A stretch of 64,000 nt of DNA from Glandiceps talaboti (Eukaryota; Hemichordata; Enteropneusta; Spengelidae): positions 5,738,540 through 5,802,539 of the forward strand of contig NC_135569.1 in assembly GCF_964340395.1 (NCBI RefSeq), written 5' to 3'. Below are positions 47,146 through 61,258 of the stretch, piece by piece; within the stretch, counting starts at the first letter, position 1, and the number at the start of each line of letters is the position of its first letter. Under the pieces are notes generated by a model. It was not told the DNA's origin. It saw only the letters and a program-made list of their open reading frames with translations, and did not search any database. The position numbers were made by a program, and so were the translations under genes.

Positions 47146-49288
47146 TAACAGGGTTTTTAAAACTTAAAAGTGTCATTTTCAAACATATGCAAACAGTGAA
47201 ATGATTTTGCCATAGGTAGATAGTTTTTTGTATGAAATGCTTTTGTTATTACATGCCTGGATATACAAGTGTACACACACAAATGTACACAAGTTACTTT
47301 GCCATTGTTTCAGATATCTGCATCTGAGATAATGGCCAAGTGAGTGAAGCTCATACTACCATGAACAAATGAGTGAAATACCAGTGCAGTAGTACTCTAG
47401 ATCATAGATGCTACATTTGTATCTGTGGCTACAAATCTCAAATCTTTCTTCATCCCATTTAGCTTAATAAGATATCATGAACCAAAAGTCGTTGCATGGG
47501 AATGAGTAACCACCCAACTGTTAAGGTGATGTAAACAATGTATAAGTAACATCCTGACCTGGCAAATATACCATATTTGGACATTAATGTAAATGTTCCC
47601 AATACACACTACCCTATCATTGGTCAGAATTCTGTGATTGATTAACACAAGCATGATGTTAATTGATCACTGAAGGCTGGCTTTATTTGAATTTAGAACT
47701 TCATCTCTTAGTCTTATTAGCATAGATATGAGAAGAGATTTGAAGCCACGGATAGCCTCTAGACTACCGCGGTAGTACAGTAGCACATGGATATTTATCA
47801 GAATGCTATCCACCATCTTTAAGTCCCTTGTCATATATTTGGTGATTAAAATCCTGTTCCCCATCATGTACATATAGTTTTGTGTGTGCAAACAATATCC
47901 TTCCGTACATAAACCCCATTTTTATCATTTGACCCACAATGAAAATGTTGATTAGCAGGCACACTGGTCTATAGATTCTCTTGAAGAGTACATGAAATAT
48001 TTTGAAATGACTGTTTATTGTTTCCAGGCTAAGCTCTTTGTTACCAGGGTTACCAGGGTTCTATAGTAGAATTGAACAAAACAAAGGACAGTACCTGTAG
48101 AATAGCTCGATCTATACACCAATACATAGAGTTCACACAGCTAAAGAATGACCTCTGAAGAAGTACACGTCCGTCGCTCAAGCTTTCAAACACATCAGTG
48201 AACCTGAAAAGACACAATCAATCAATGTATAGGATTAATAGAAGTCATGTGCCGTAGTGTATGAGCAGGGTGTACACAGGATGTCAGTGTTGTCTTTGAA
48301 CCAGTACAAGTATAGAAAACTATTATTAGATCAAGTTTTGTGGATATCGGAAGTTTGGAGTTTATGTCAGTGATACTGATGGAAGGTGTTGAGGCACTCA
48401 TACAATAATCCTTTGACTGTTAGGGTTTACAACAACTTTACCCATTATAGACAATCTATTATCCACAGGTTTTCATGTATGGTTTACAGTTTTACACCTA
48501 GAGATTGAATTCATAAAAGTGCACTTAGTGGATGTCAAGAAGTTTGCTGGCCATGAAAGCAATCCTACAATAACCACGCATAAAATAATCCGTAACCTCA
48601 GAATCAGCATCTCAAAACAACTTCATCTGCAGACAATCCATTCATGATCTTCAGGTTTCATGTATGACTTACACAGATCGAGACTGAATTTATAAACGGG
48701 CACATAGTGGATGTCAGAAATTTGGTAGCCAAACTGATGAAAGTAATCCTACAGCCATGTAACATCAGAAGCTTTAAACACAACTTCACCTATGGACAAT
48801 TTATGGTATTACAAGTTTTAGGTGTGATGTACACAAAGACACTAATGGACAATTCATGGTACACAAGTTTTATGTGTGACATTAACACGTACACACTACT
48901 CATAATGAATTCATGAAAGAATTAAAAGACGTCATGCCCTATGGTCAGCCCTGATAGTTTTTTTTTTTTTTTATCTTGGATGGGTTCAAGGACATGACTT
49001 TATTCCTTGACCATTCATGCATTCTTTCTTTTTGTGATCTCAGCCACTAGAGAAGAATGCATGCTCAAGTCTTTGGACCTCACTTTATTCATTACTGATA
49101 CAAACACATACAAAATTTAAAAAGAATTAGGTTTATTTCAAAATGCTTTATTTCGTTAATTGATGTGTTTTATTGTGTCTTTTGCGAAACAGATATACGC
49201 TTCTGTACACACATTAGTACACTATATGAACAATGAGTGGAGAGATAACCAATGGCAGTGCAGATAATAATTACCCGATCACTTGACC

Positions 49289-49359
49289 TACATACATACA
49301 TACATACATACATACGTACGTACGTACGTACATACATAATACATACATACATACATACA

Positions 49360-49393
<34 letters not shown>

Positions 49394-49395
49394 CA
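49289..49395. repeat. Microsatellite (CATA)n-(TACG)n
   Basis: CATA units interrupted by a short TACG run. Confidence 0.95.
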
Positions 49396-50510
49396 TGTAC
49401 AAATGTAGGTAATATGTAGTATCCACAAGGCACATCACATTGACCAGTCAAATTCAAAATGTGTCAAATTTCTTTGAATCCAATTTTTCCAGCACTTCAC
49501 CATTTTATAATTTATAACTCTAGTATAATAAAAGCACTTATGGTAGAGATATTTAGTACTGGTCTGATTGCAAAATTAGAAACTTGAGGCTCATAAAAGT
49601 GTCAAAGAATCAAATGACATTTTATTGGTGACATAAAACAGGTATATATAACAACACTGTACATGCTAGACTAGTTCTTCAGTGCTCACCTGTTTTTACT
49701 TACAATGTATTAGCTGCTGTAACAGAAGGGGAAACTATTGAAGTGGGAACATTTCTCGCCAAGTTCTCATTTTAAAGGGCTGAGTTAAAGTAGGTAAAAT
49801 GTACTTGAATGGCCCTATCATTTTATCGGGGGTTGCCTACCAGTGTTTTTGTTAGGATAGTATTGAAGTAGGTAAACATTACCCAAGTTCCCAAGTCAAT
49901 ACAGTGGTTGGTAGTCTGTGTCACGCTACCAGCCAGCACTCACCATCGGTACTATTCGATGGGACTGTGCTACATTTTAAGATACAGATATTTGTGCCAC
50001 TTTATCAGTCTGCACTCATCTAGAAGCCTGATAGGGCTGAACAACATGACGTACATGTATCTTACAGTCTATACAAGGGTTCTCTTCAATTATATTTTGT
50101 TATGTGTAGTACATGTAAAAAAGGCAAAATCTACCTGAGAATCCCTCTTGGCTATCATTGCTGTTATGAGTACTAGTAAGTACCTGTATGTAAACTCTAT
50201 CCTCGTTCCCAAATCATTTTACCAGGGTCCCCTGCCAGTGTTTTTTAACAGATGATAATTATCCAAGTAAGTAAAATTTACCTGAGTTTCTCAGTCATTT
50301 TACCATGGTCCCCCCTTCCATTGTACTATGCTGTGGATAGTACATGTAAGTAGGTAAAAATCTACCTAGAACACTTATAATAGAGATAAATAAAATAAAT
50401 TTCATTCATTCATACCTGAATACCCCTATCATGTGTGGTGGATGTCAAACAGGTACAATCTGCCTTTGTTCACTTTTGTAAGTTTTATGTATAGGTTCGC
50501 ATCTATTCAT

Positions 50511-50835
50511 TGCGGAGTCATGATGGTTGATCGATTAGAGTGGCCAGCTTGAAATCTGCAGGTTGTGGGTTCAAGGCTTTGCTTCTACTCTTTGTCAATG
50601 GCTCGGGTAAGATTTGAACCACAATTGTGCCCTACTCAACCCAGCTCTATAATTGGGGCCCTGGTAAGACAGAGGTTGTAATGTGAATGCTTTTAATCAT
50701 ATGCACTCACAGAAGCTACAATGGATTGTATGCTCCCCAGGGATTTGAGAAAGTGTAAGGGACCATTGTACCATTATAGGCCAATGCCAGGGGTTATAAA
50801 TTAAAATCGCTTTGAGCATAGTGTTCATATATATT
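50511..50835 (+). mobile_element. tRNA-derived SINE, copy 2 (full length)
   Basis: Head GCGGAGTCATGATGGTTGATC, B-box-like GTGGGTTCAAGGC, body GGGTAAGATTTGAACCACAATTGTG, and a tail AAAATCGCTTTGAGCATAG that recalls the conserved 3' segment of some invertebrate and vertebrate SINE families. About 325 bp, in a PRDM2 5' intron. Confidence 0.65.
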
Positions 50836-53599
50836 TTTAATATCATTGCCATTATAGTATAAATAAATCCACCTTCATTTTCTGTATTATGTAGAATTTA
50901 CCAGTAAAAGTGATTCGAATTCCATGCGGAATTATTCCTTTTCAAGCAGCATTTCAGCGGGGGACAAAATACACAAAATTACATGTACATTCATAGCATT
51001 GAATGTTTTAACTTCTGTCACGTTTTCGGAGTGTTAACTGTTTCTTTTGTACAATATTATACATATATTTGGCCATATGGGTAAAGTTACCTTCCAAACT
51101 GATTCACTACACTTAACATATGGATATCAACTCTTGAATTCTTTACTGTATTGTCTGGCTTTTGGCAACATTGTTGATGTGAAAAAGGTTTTGCTTATGT
51201 GTATGCGAACAAAAAAATATAATATGGGAGCTGTCACCATTGCTTTCAAGTCACAATACATTATCCATATCTGACAGCTAATACCATGTGGTTTTCATTT
51301 CAATTTTAATACTTCGAAATCAATACTTTTATTGTATACAAGCAATAAAAAATCTACATGAATTCCCAAAGCGATGTTTCCAAAGGACCCATATTAAATA
51401 TCAATGCTTATATATAAATCTTTCCATATGTCCCACCTTTTGTTATTTGAGTTTGATAATCTTGCATAAATTCTAAATCAGAATCCGTTAGAAATATTAC
51501 TACAGCATCAAAGTGTGATGTTTACTAATTCATGTAATACATGTACAGTGTACATTTTGTACTAATACAAGTTTTATGTTGAAATCTTTTTTTTTACCAG
51601 AGTACATAAAGAAATACCATTAAGTATAATGAACCTACAAATGTGCATGTCCTGCAGGACAGGTGGCGTGAGGGGGGGGGGGGGGGGTGAGGGGGGGGGT
51701 GAGGTGGGGGCAGTGTACTACCACATAGAAAGTACATGTATACAGGTATTTGCCACCAAAATGGATACCTTTTTTCATGAAAAAATCCCTACACATGGGT
51801 CGACTTTTCAACTGAAAATTCTCTAATCATTAGAGTTGATAACATGTGAAACAGCCACCTTCATAATAATATCATAATGTAAGATAGTTACTATAAACGT
51901 CTTCATGCTTTAGAAATATTCTCATAGACAGCATCAGAATAAAGGTAATTGACTGGATGAAATCTGTTCATATGTATATACAGCCAATTGCTGAAGTCTT
52001 TTTTATCAACAGGTCTTTTGAATTTGTGAATCATTATCCTATCGCTTTCCGGTTGTACTCAACAAAACAATGATACAATCCAGACTAGCCAATATAAATC
52101 AAAGCCCACTGCATTCATCATCAGTGTTTACATGTACATGTACACATGACACGTCTCCTTTGGCATGTTAGGGGGTCATGGTATTCACCTCTTCATCAAG
52201 AATTCCCAAGCATTTACCAGCCCCCTCACCTCATTTGTTATTCAAAAAGCTGAGCCCAAATTTGTTTACTTAACATAAAGAAGACTATCATAGGCCAAGA
52301 TCTTAAAAGAAAGCTCATTGATGATAATATGGGTGTAGGAACTAATGCATGGAGTCTCCCTCTACAATGTATTTGTATATTACACCTCCAAAGTTATGAT
52401 GCATATCATGAAAGTTATAAACAAATATGGCCACCATTCGGACATATTTGATTCAGTCACAAGACAAAGTGACATGCATATGTCTCAGATAGCATGTGAC
52501 ATTTGTACTAGGTTTGGTTGAAACCACTTCGTGCATGTCAGAGATATGAGGGTGAATGCACGCATGTATATACGTATGCAGACGGACACACACTAATGGA
52601 TGGAACCCTTTGTAATAGCCCCCTCCAGGTGGTGCCTGTTGGGAGCATTTCCCTAAAATTTGTTTTAAAACCTAAAATTATTTGTGATATGATTGTCATC
52701 TTTACAATGTACTGCTCCAATCTCCTTATTGATTCTAATCACATAGTGACCATTAATGTCATCTCACAGCATGGTAATTTAAAAGCAGGAAAATTTTGTG
52801 CCAACTTTCTGGCTGAAGCTTCATTAAAGTAAAAAAACATTATGGAAATGCTAGGTGAGCGGTAAGAAAGTAGTCTAAATCCCCACATGACGTGACTCTA
52901 GGCTAACAGTTTAAGTACATGTCTATAAATGTTTGACCTGAATGCCATCAAATTCTACTGAATGATCAAAACAAAGATATACAAGTATTGAATATTAACA
53001 AGAACAAACACTTGAGTAGCCTGTTTGAAGTCAAGAACCTCACTACATATCAAATGAAAAATGGTGAAAGTACCATCACACACTTTCAAAATAGTTTAAG
53101 CGAATAATTTCATTGAAATCTCGGCATACTATCATAGAATACATCAAATATAGAATAATCAAGTCAGTTCTTTTATATTTATAAATATGGAAATGCAGGA
53201 ATATACAATTTAGTTCAAGTCTGTAACAAACGTAAATCTCTCACATTCTTGGAATATTTTCAAATTTAAAAGACTTCTTACAATTCGTCTTATGAGGGCG
53301 CCCTACATCAATAAAAGATGTCACTATAAACTATCATTAGAATTTTTAATATACCTACATGTAGCTATATTTAGTGTTTAAATTATGAACTTCATATATC
53401 AGTCCCTCAGGAAGTATATCATGAGGGAATAACATATGAAGTTCATATTTGTGCCATATTTCCAACACTAGCGCACTAGGCACTGCTCTCACGGCAACCA
53501 TTCAACAAATTGATGAATTTATTTGGACAAATAACGATTATTATTAAATATTTACTCTGGTGCGAAATAACACACAAAGAACATAATGCCCATTTCATG

Positions 53600-54260
53600 G
53601 TAGCGTTCATAGGCTTTGTTTGATACAATCATGTAGTCTCGGTTACCCAGACTCCCACTGCTGGGGGCTCTTCTACGCGACCACAACTACCTCGCGGCAG
53701 AAGTCACACAGTATGTATCTTCCAAATCATAAAAAATGGGCTTACGAGGCCTGTTTGTCATTATTTAGATGTATCACTCGTTTGAGAAGTGATAACTTGT
53801 CGCGAAAGTACCTACTATTGTTTAGCCTACAATGTTGGCTGTGAAGTATTCCCCAGCATGCACTGCTCTAGAAGCTACTTCCTGCACGAGCGAGTTACCT
53901 CATTGCCCCAGACTCTCATTTGGGGAGGTCTCTTAGGTAGAACCCCAGCAGCGGGAGTCTGGGTAACCGAGACTAACATCCATGCAGTAACAAATAAGAA
54001 ACTGGACATGCTACACTATAAGATAGCAAGATTGAATGAATACAGTTTCTTGCAACATTTTAAAGGAACTACATGTACAATATAAAATATTGCCATCACG
54101 CAGACATCTAAACAGTGGTACCTGCATGTTTGCAACTAGTTGCAGTACATTAAATTGGTTTACTTCATTTCGATAGAATGCAAATCGTGATCTTGCTATC
54201 TTCAAGTGTAAAATGTGCAGTTTCTTATTGGTTTCTGCAATGTATCAAACAAAACCAGTA
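53600..54260. mobile_element. Foldback MITE family B, copy 2, split by an insertion
   Basis: Outer arms GTTTGATACAATCATG (53616) and GCAATGTATCAAACAAAACC (reverse, 54238) with inner AAGATAGCAAGATTGAATGA / GATCTTGCTATCTTC match 16097-16440. The left arm is interrupted at about 53635 by another inverted-repeat element. Confidence 0.7.
53635..53972. mobile_element. Nested TIR element inside MITE family B
   Basis: The ends are inverted repeats of about 32 bases (AGTCTCGGTTACCCAGACTC, then CC(A/G)CTGCTGGGG). Flanks CAATCATG and CATCCATG may be an eight-base target duplication with two changes. No ORF; superfamily not assigned. Confidence 0.8.
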
Positions 54261-55424
54261 ACCACTAACATGAAACTGGAGGTACATCTATAATACACAA
54301 ATTTATTTTATGCCTCACATATTCGAACACTGCATAATTAATACATTGTTTTCTATAGAGAAAGTGATGATGACGTAGCAGTTTGTACATGTATATTACT
54401 GATTGCTGACCAAAATCAACCCAGAACTGGTTTCTGCATTGATCAAAATCAACCTGGAACTATTTTGATAGATTTAAAGAGAGACTGTTTGGCAATAAAA
54501 TGTGTATGTAAATACAGTAAAAATATAATATCCTTGATATTGGGTTATATGCCTTCAGTGCATTGGGCATATAACATGCCATCTCACCCAATATCAAGGC
54601 AATAACATACAATACAACATAATTATTATAACAGCATATGATTTTTCTATAACCATGCATGTGCCATACATGATTAGTATGCATATGAAACCTTGTTATG
54701 TATGCCCATCTGGTAAGGCATCATTTTAAATAAAAAGGTTTATAATATTCTATGTAGATAAAATACGTATACAGCTGCCCCTTTTCGAATGTGGCCAGAC
54801 TATTGTATTAAAGTGTATGGTTTCGTTCGTTCCTTTTTCAATATATCACAATGTTTCAATAAAAGAATGGGAGAATGCCATATTTATACCAGGAACCACA
54901 AATAAAAACACCATAAGTCTAACTTATGTTACAAGTATATGGAATTAGGTATACAACTGCACCATATATAAATAGAAGATGTTTTTAGTAAAATTTATCA
55001 CATTTTAAAATAAGATGTGAAATCAACAACAAATGGAGGCTACCTATGGGACACATTCATGGAATAGGCCATTGCAGACTGGAAACAGGAAATTGAGAAT
55101 ACAGCGCCCTCACTCAAATTGGGGGTATCATCACAGCTTTGTTCCTTGTATTCTGTAGAAGCGTAAATCAAGGCAGCAGCGCTCTATAATTAACCAATGT
55201 ACATCCTGTATACCCTCAAGGTACACACAGACAGGAAGTAGAGCACCACCATGGCAAATTATGGAAAGGCCTATTCTAAAACCCAGTTTCATAATCATAC
55301 ATAACTTTTAAATTCTACAGAAAGTGCTCTTGCATCATTATGGTAGAACAAAGGAAAGCTTGTCATTCAAACTTTCAAACAGATTACCTTATTTAACAAT
55401 TATTTTGAAAAAAAAAGACAGTTC

Positions 55425-55715
55425 CTTTAGGCCAAAAAAAATATTGGTTCGGTTACCCGAGCCCCACCTAGTTTTTCACTGCTGACCCTAAACTTTTTTT
55501 ACGTATTCAAGAAAAAGATAATAAAATTGTGAAGTCTCGCAAGAAATAGTGGATGCAGAAACTGACATCAACTTAAAAAGACAATATAAAACTGTTCTTC
55601 CAATCTGTAATGGCTGTACATCTGATGGGAAGAAACCAATAACACAGAGACCATATCAGAAAACAACAGAAAACATAACTTCCTGAACAGAACTAGACAC
55701 TTGAATATGAAAATA
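55425..55715. repeat. Dispersed repeat family C, copy 2
   Basis: Same order of words as 16985-17265 (CCCCACCTAGTTTTTCACTG, ACGTATTC, GCAAGAAATAGTGGATGCAG), ending at a short TA tract at 55713. Confidence 0.75.
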
Positions 55716-56525
55716 TATATATATATAAAAAAATAAAATATAAATCTATCTACCCCAACTATTCTAAAATTGAGCGTAATCAGCAGCACACATTTTTTTA
55801 TGCGTTATCAAGTTAAACATGTTAAGATAAATAAGTATTATGTTATATAACTTAAGACATTTCTGCCATGCAAGAAATGTCATTTGCATGATGGAGGTAT
55901 ACTGCCATGGCCAATGCATTTTAACTTAAGTGGGGGTAAAAATGATAGCTTCTGGGAGAGTCCATTTGTGTGCATGCCCATATCAAGAAGCCTGGTATGT
56001 GATGTGATACTGTTATAAGGATGCACAGACATCTATGAGAACAAAGCATAGCATTTCTTTGCTACTGACAGGATAGTTCTCACGATTTTGACATAACTCT
56101 GAGCCTATGATCCTAGTAACCTCTGACCATAGGGTGATATTTCAACCAGCTTAATTTGCATTTCAAAGTTGTAAGGAACAATGCCGACTACTAGACAGCA
56201 GATGGTTAATCAAACTGTTTAGATTTGCAATAAAAGGCAGCTTTTCAAAATTGCAACAAAATCGCTAAAAAATGTTTCATTCACAAAGGCAATGTTTATG
56301 GCTATATTTGGTAAAGAGGTGCCTTTCTGTGGCTTCAGGGGCAACATTTTCTAAATTCAGTTAAAAAAGTAAACAAAACTAAGCATGCACATCAAATGCA
56401 ATCTTCAAGCAAAGAGTAATCATGAGCAATAAACAAAACGCGTATATAATATAATTAAACTACGCCTTAAAAAACACCTTCAAATCTAACAAAGGCTTTC
56501 ATAAAATGAATCTATACACGCCTAC

Positions 56526-57982
56526 CTCATTCATAAAACGATTGTTCCGGACAGCTGTCCAAGGCGACGTTTGACCTGAGTGAGTTATTGTATATATACA
56601 ATGTAATATGCCTTACCCCTCAAGGTCACAGAACCACGCTGTTTTCTTGCGTTCTCACGTGTGTATTACACCGAACTTGGCCAACAACAATGCATCTGAA
56701 CAATGCGCTCTTAGTTCTAACACAGTCCACGAAATGTCCTCTCTGTTTCAACATAAAACGATCTCTAGATATCCACGGATTCAGCAACCGAAAGCCTGTC
56801 TGATGATGTTCTCTTTGTCGGAACTACCATGTGTGTGCGTACTCTGTCTCCGTGCATTGTTGTCACCGCATGGTATAGATTGTTCTTTGCCCCGGTCGAT
56901 GGGTGTACCCGCCCCACTTCATCTGTCATCGGCACATATATTTAATCTTGTCAGCAGCCTATCGCTACTCTCTACGCCTTCGGCACTCAACGCAGTCCTT
57001 TCAAAAAGATGTATATATTAAAGTTCCATGTCTCCGTCGCTGTTATGACATGCAAGTTCCATTGTCAGTGGAAATTGTGTGCGTCGCTGCATAAACACGA
57101 TAACAGAGTACACTATTCATATGCAAATCACTGAGCGAGTTCCCTGCTTTATTTACAATGCGATATCAAAAAGAGTCTTACGGTTTGCCATATCTCCCCA
57201 CTTTCACAAGTGCAAAACAGGTTTAAACCACAAACTTTTATTTTGGCAGTAAAGTACATTTATTAAACAAATTGTGAGGAAAAATAAAATGCGTTAAACC
57301 CAAGGTTTTAAAAGATATAATACACGCCGATGACTGATTTATCTTCTAGAAATTTAACTGTAGCTGTCAGTGCCACTTAACATTTTGCGATTGCTCAGTT
57401 CTTTTTTTAAAAAAACTATCCTATCTCGAGCTAAGCCGATTGCAGGTAAACAATTTTTATAAGGAATGCAGGCTTACATAATCTCCAAGATAACCTTGCG
57501 AAATATGTTTGGCAATGCAAATTTTCGGTGAAACTTAGCAACGGAAAGTTTGGCCTCACTTAGTATTGTTTAGCATGCGGGCTGCATTTTTGAACACCGC
57601 GAGGTGGCATTGAAAGGCCAACCGCGTACAAACGTTTCTCGTGGAATATATTTTGAAAAGTCTGACGTTCGCGGTAGCGATACATAAAATTGTATAAGAT
57701 CAATAATTATGCAACATTCCAGGTAAAAGTAAAAGAGTCATAATCACCTCTGACGTGCGAAATTGGGGGAAATCTAGCTCCGAATAAGTGTTCTTCAGGC
57801 ACCAATGGATCCAAGATGGCGTCAATAAAGGGGGCTATAGGGCGAGATGCATGCTGGGCAATCAAAAGGAAAAAAGAATCACTAACTTTTTTTGCAAAGA
57901 ATCTAAATAAATAGATTACAAATTCATAAGTCTTCTTATAGAAGGTTATCATACTATTATATGAAAGCAAACGTACCTGCAA
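56526..57982 (-). promoter_or_regulatory. PRDM2: Likely PRDM2 promoter / first-exon region
   Basis: CpG is locally more frequent than in the flanks. Two candidate first-exon donors on the minus strand are visible: ATGAG|GTAGGC ending at 56526 and CAGAG|GTGATT near 57748. A YY1-like word CAAGATGGCG lies at 57812-57821, typical of sites close to transcription starts. No TATA box is obvious. Which site is used cannot be decided from sequence. Confidence 0.3.
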
Positions 57983-60320
57983 ATTTAAACAGAAATATAA
58001 AGAAAATTAAAAACATCATTTTGAAGTACGGAGATTGAACTCTTGACACCTTTACCGATGAATACAATTTTGAGAATTAACTATTCATGTGCTTATCATA
58101 AAAAATAAATGTTATCAAACCAGATAACAAATAATCTACAATGTGATAGGTTCGTGTAATTTAATTTAAGCACAACGTTATGACTGACAAACAATGGAAT
58201 GATACTTAGTACCAGCCTGTCACTCTGCAACCATTAATTACCGTGATATTTATTAGGTGATGTGTCTTTCCAAATATGGGCAACATCCTACAATATAGGC
58301 ATCGTCACGAACGTAAACAGAAGGCGGGTTCCAGCCCATAATAGTTCTAATGATGACGTGGTCAGGAACAGGATTGTTGTTTAACAGCTAAGTGTATTCC
58401 GCTCAATAGTGATATATGATATCCACGTCGGCAACAGTATAATGGTAGAGCATGAAAAAGAATCTCGCCGTTCCAAAGTGGACCTTGCGTGTTAGCTTGT
58501 ATAGCGGGCAGACCACGGGGTCACGATATAAGGACGTAGACCTATCACGTATCACGACCAATATGACACAGGATGTTCCATATTTCCCAAAGCCGAGAAC
58601 GCAAATTATCATTATTATCTTTAATACATATATGACAAAACTGATATTAATATTAGAAAGTTGGTTTGTGTCCTAATCGGCTAGTGTTTGTATGAAATCA
58701 TATGGGGTGAAAATTTCCAATTCAGACAGACTGCTTAAATATATGTTTGTAAGCATTCCTAGTCTGATTTGAGATTTTTCTAATTCCATACAAGATATAG
58801 TTAACAGCTGAAAATGCAGTTTGTAATATTAAAAGTATTCTATCTACTTCAAGTGAGAATTTAATAGATGTCACATTCCAGGGAGCTTATATGCCTGCGG
58901 GGACATTAATGTACGTTCTTAACTATATTTACCCGATACTTAAGAAGGAAACGTAATCAAAAGTAAAATTTATAACAGCAATAAACTTCTAAAAGCAACA
59001 TCCTTCAAGGGTGTACTTTTTTAATTCTGAAGTACTACATCTATGATTTATTGTTGAGGTATGATAAAGCGCATCGTTAACTTGATATCACATTTGACAT
59101 GGAGATAATGAAACGGTTGTATATGTATATGTTTCATTTTATTTGTATTCCCATTATGTTTACCGAGAGGCCATTTTTCGTCAGATACGTTCTGTAGTGG
59201 TAGTAGCACCAACCGATCGTTATTGTACATACATATAATGTTTGCATGGATAAAAGACTCAGCTTATTAAGACTGTCGATAAAAAGATTCGAGACTCGGG
59301 GCTTTTATTGAACACCACCTGCTCGTCTCTGAATGGTGTATTTGTGCACCCTTTGTGAATGTCCGCCTTTGCGTAGAGCGAGGTCATACGATATGCAAAA
59401 CTGCCTTGTAGGATATTACTCGGTAAACATTATTTGTGAGGAAGAAAAGAATTGGTGTCGTCGAGCATGACAGCCTGTATGCTTTTGTTACAAGATAAAT
59501 CGTCCTGTTCACGACATCATAACGAGCCGATAACTCTCAACTCACTTTGAAATGTGTGGATTGTGGAAACGGAATTTCTTAACATTACAAAATCACCCGG
59601 ACAAATCAAATCTAATGTCTGACACAGACAACATAAATCTTTTAGTAAAATCAATATAAGGGAATATATTTACCGACCATGCGGTTTATTCACCAGTGTA
59701 ACAGGCCCATAGTTGAGCTTGAGTAATAGTTCACGCTCCGCCCTAGGCCATTCCCGCATCTAATTTAGAAAGATACCACCAGACACGTACACAGTTTACT
59801 TATTAACAAATCGTTGCGTTGTTATGTAAGTTTTCACTTGACGTAAAAGGATCTTTCTTAATGTTTTCCATTTGGAAATATCCGACCGTGACTATAACAT
59901 CAGAATGTGATTAGACATAAATCTACCATTGCCACTGTAAATTACACAATGAGTGCCCAGTTTAATAGTCCAATGAATGGTGTATATCTTTATATTGAAT
60001 AGAAGAACTTTGACAATATCCCCGACAACGTGTAGTTCTTCCGGTTCAAATACCTTGTAGGGTTATTTTCTGGAATGTTTTCACATCGTCGAACATAACA
60101 CTTGTGTTTGTCAGATTTTTTTAGTTGTGGTCTACAACTTCTTATAACAATTGTTTCTGCGTATTGTATTTATGTTTTCTTTCAATTTTTTTCAAGTTAT
60201 TATTATTATTACTTTTTGTTAAAAACACAATAGATCATGGTGGTTCTTATCAAAAGATTTATAAGAGTTCTAGAGCTTTGAACAAAACACAACGTTTCAT
60301 TCATTTATATACATTTAATA

Positions 60321-60493
60321 TATTATGATATGATATGACATGATATGATATGATATGATATGATATGGTATGGTATGATATGATATGATATGATATGATA
60401 TGATATGATATGATATGATATGATATGATATGATATGATATGATATGATATGATATGATATGATATGATATGATATGATATGATATGATATGA
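60321..60493. repeat. (TGATA)n pentanucleotide microsatellite
   Basis: About 34 units of a five-base repeat with few changes (TGACA, TGGTA). Confidence 0.95.
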
Positions 60494-61028
60494 CATACTT
60501 GGGCTACCATTAGGTTAATAAAATTGAGGAAATGTATATTAATTAAGACATGTAGTTTGCTTCCTTTTTAAAATTAGATTTACAAAAAACGCAAATTACT
60601 GTATATTCTGACAATTCCGACAATTCAAGTGAATGGTACTGACAATGCAAGATAACCGTTTACAATATACAGTGTCTTTTAGTATTGAAATGACCATTGG
60701 TCAGGAGAAAAACAGCGTCCTCCGATTTCTGATCGAGGTATTTGGCATGTTATCGTATTATGTTTCTGATATTGTGCAATGTATATTACCGGCAAGCTTG
60801 ATTAAAAACCGTACTTATGTCTCATTGTTCTAACCATTTCTTTAAGAACATTGTGAATGAATCATATATTAAAGACACTGAGTTACTGAAATCGTGTTCG
60901 TCAATCTCATTTATTTTTTTATGATGTCTACTCATTTGCGACTTTCTATGTCAAAACATAACTAATTGCAATTGATATTTTTGATATCCGTTTGAGAAAA
61001 TTGCCTGGCACATAAGTATTCCCTTTCA

Positions 61029-61258
61029 GATGTATTCACTGACTTTACATTGCATCGCTTGCTCAATGAAACAATGCAACATTTTAAGTGTTACCTCGCT
61101 GATGTATTCACTAAGTTTACATTGCATCGGTGGCTCAATGAAACAATGCAACATTTTAAGTGTTACCTCGCTGATGTATTAACTATGTTTACATTTCATA
61201 GGTTGATCAATGAAGTAATGGAACGTTGTTAAGTCTTGCCTTTCTGATGTATTTTCTC
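61029..61258. repeat. 72-bp tandem repeat, about three copies
   Basis: Unit GATGTATTCACTGACTTTAC... ...AAGTGTTACCTCGCT; the third copy is diverged. Confidence 0.85.

Larger units (their letters stand above)
45605..48203 (-). other. PRDM2: PRDM2 5' UTR exons and intron
   Basis: A 109-nt exon at 48203-48095 has a good acceptor (TCTTTTCAG) and donor (CTACAG|GTAC). It joins TGACACA (45611-45605) just before the ATG. Two upstream ATGs occur. One opens an 11-codon frame whose TGA (45611-45609) ends four bases before the main start. The intron between holds half of one family D element (46356-46530), one full copy (46807-47145) and no other exon. Confidence 0.5.
48204..56525. other. Upstream PRDM2 intron region
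   Basis: No supported exon. Contains a SINE (50511), a G-rich run (51670-51710), a nested MITE (53600-54260) and repeat family C (55425). Confidence 0.45.

Noticed and set aside
43800-60500. Other short open frames in introns and upstream DNA
   Set aside because: Short, no domain, no consistent splice sites; many overlap MITEs or microsatellites.
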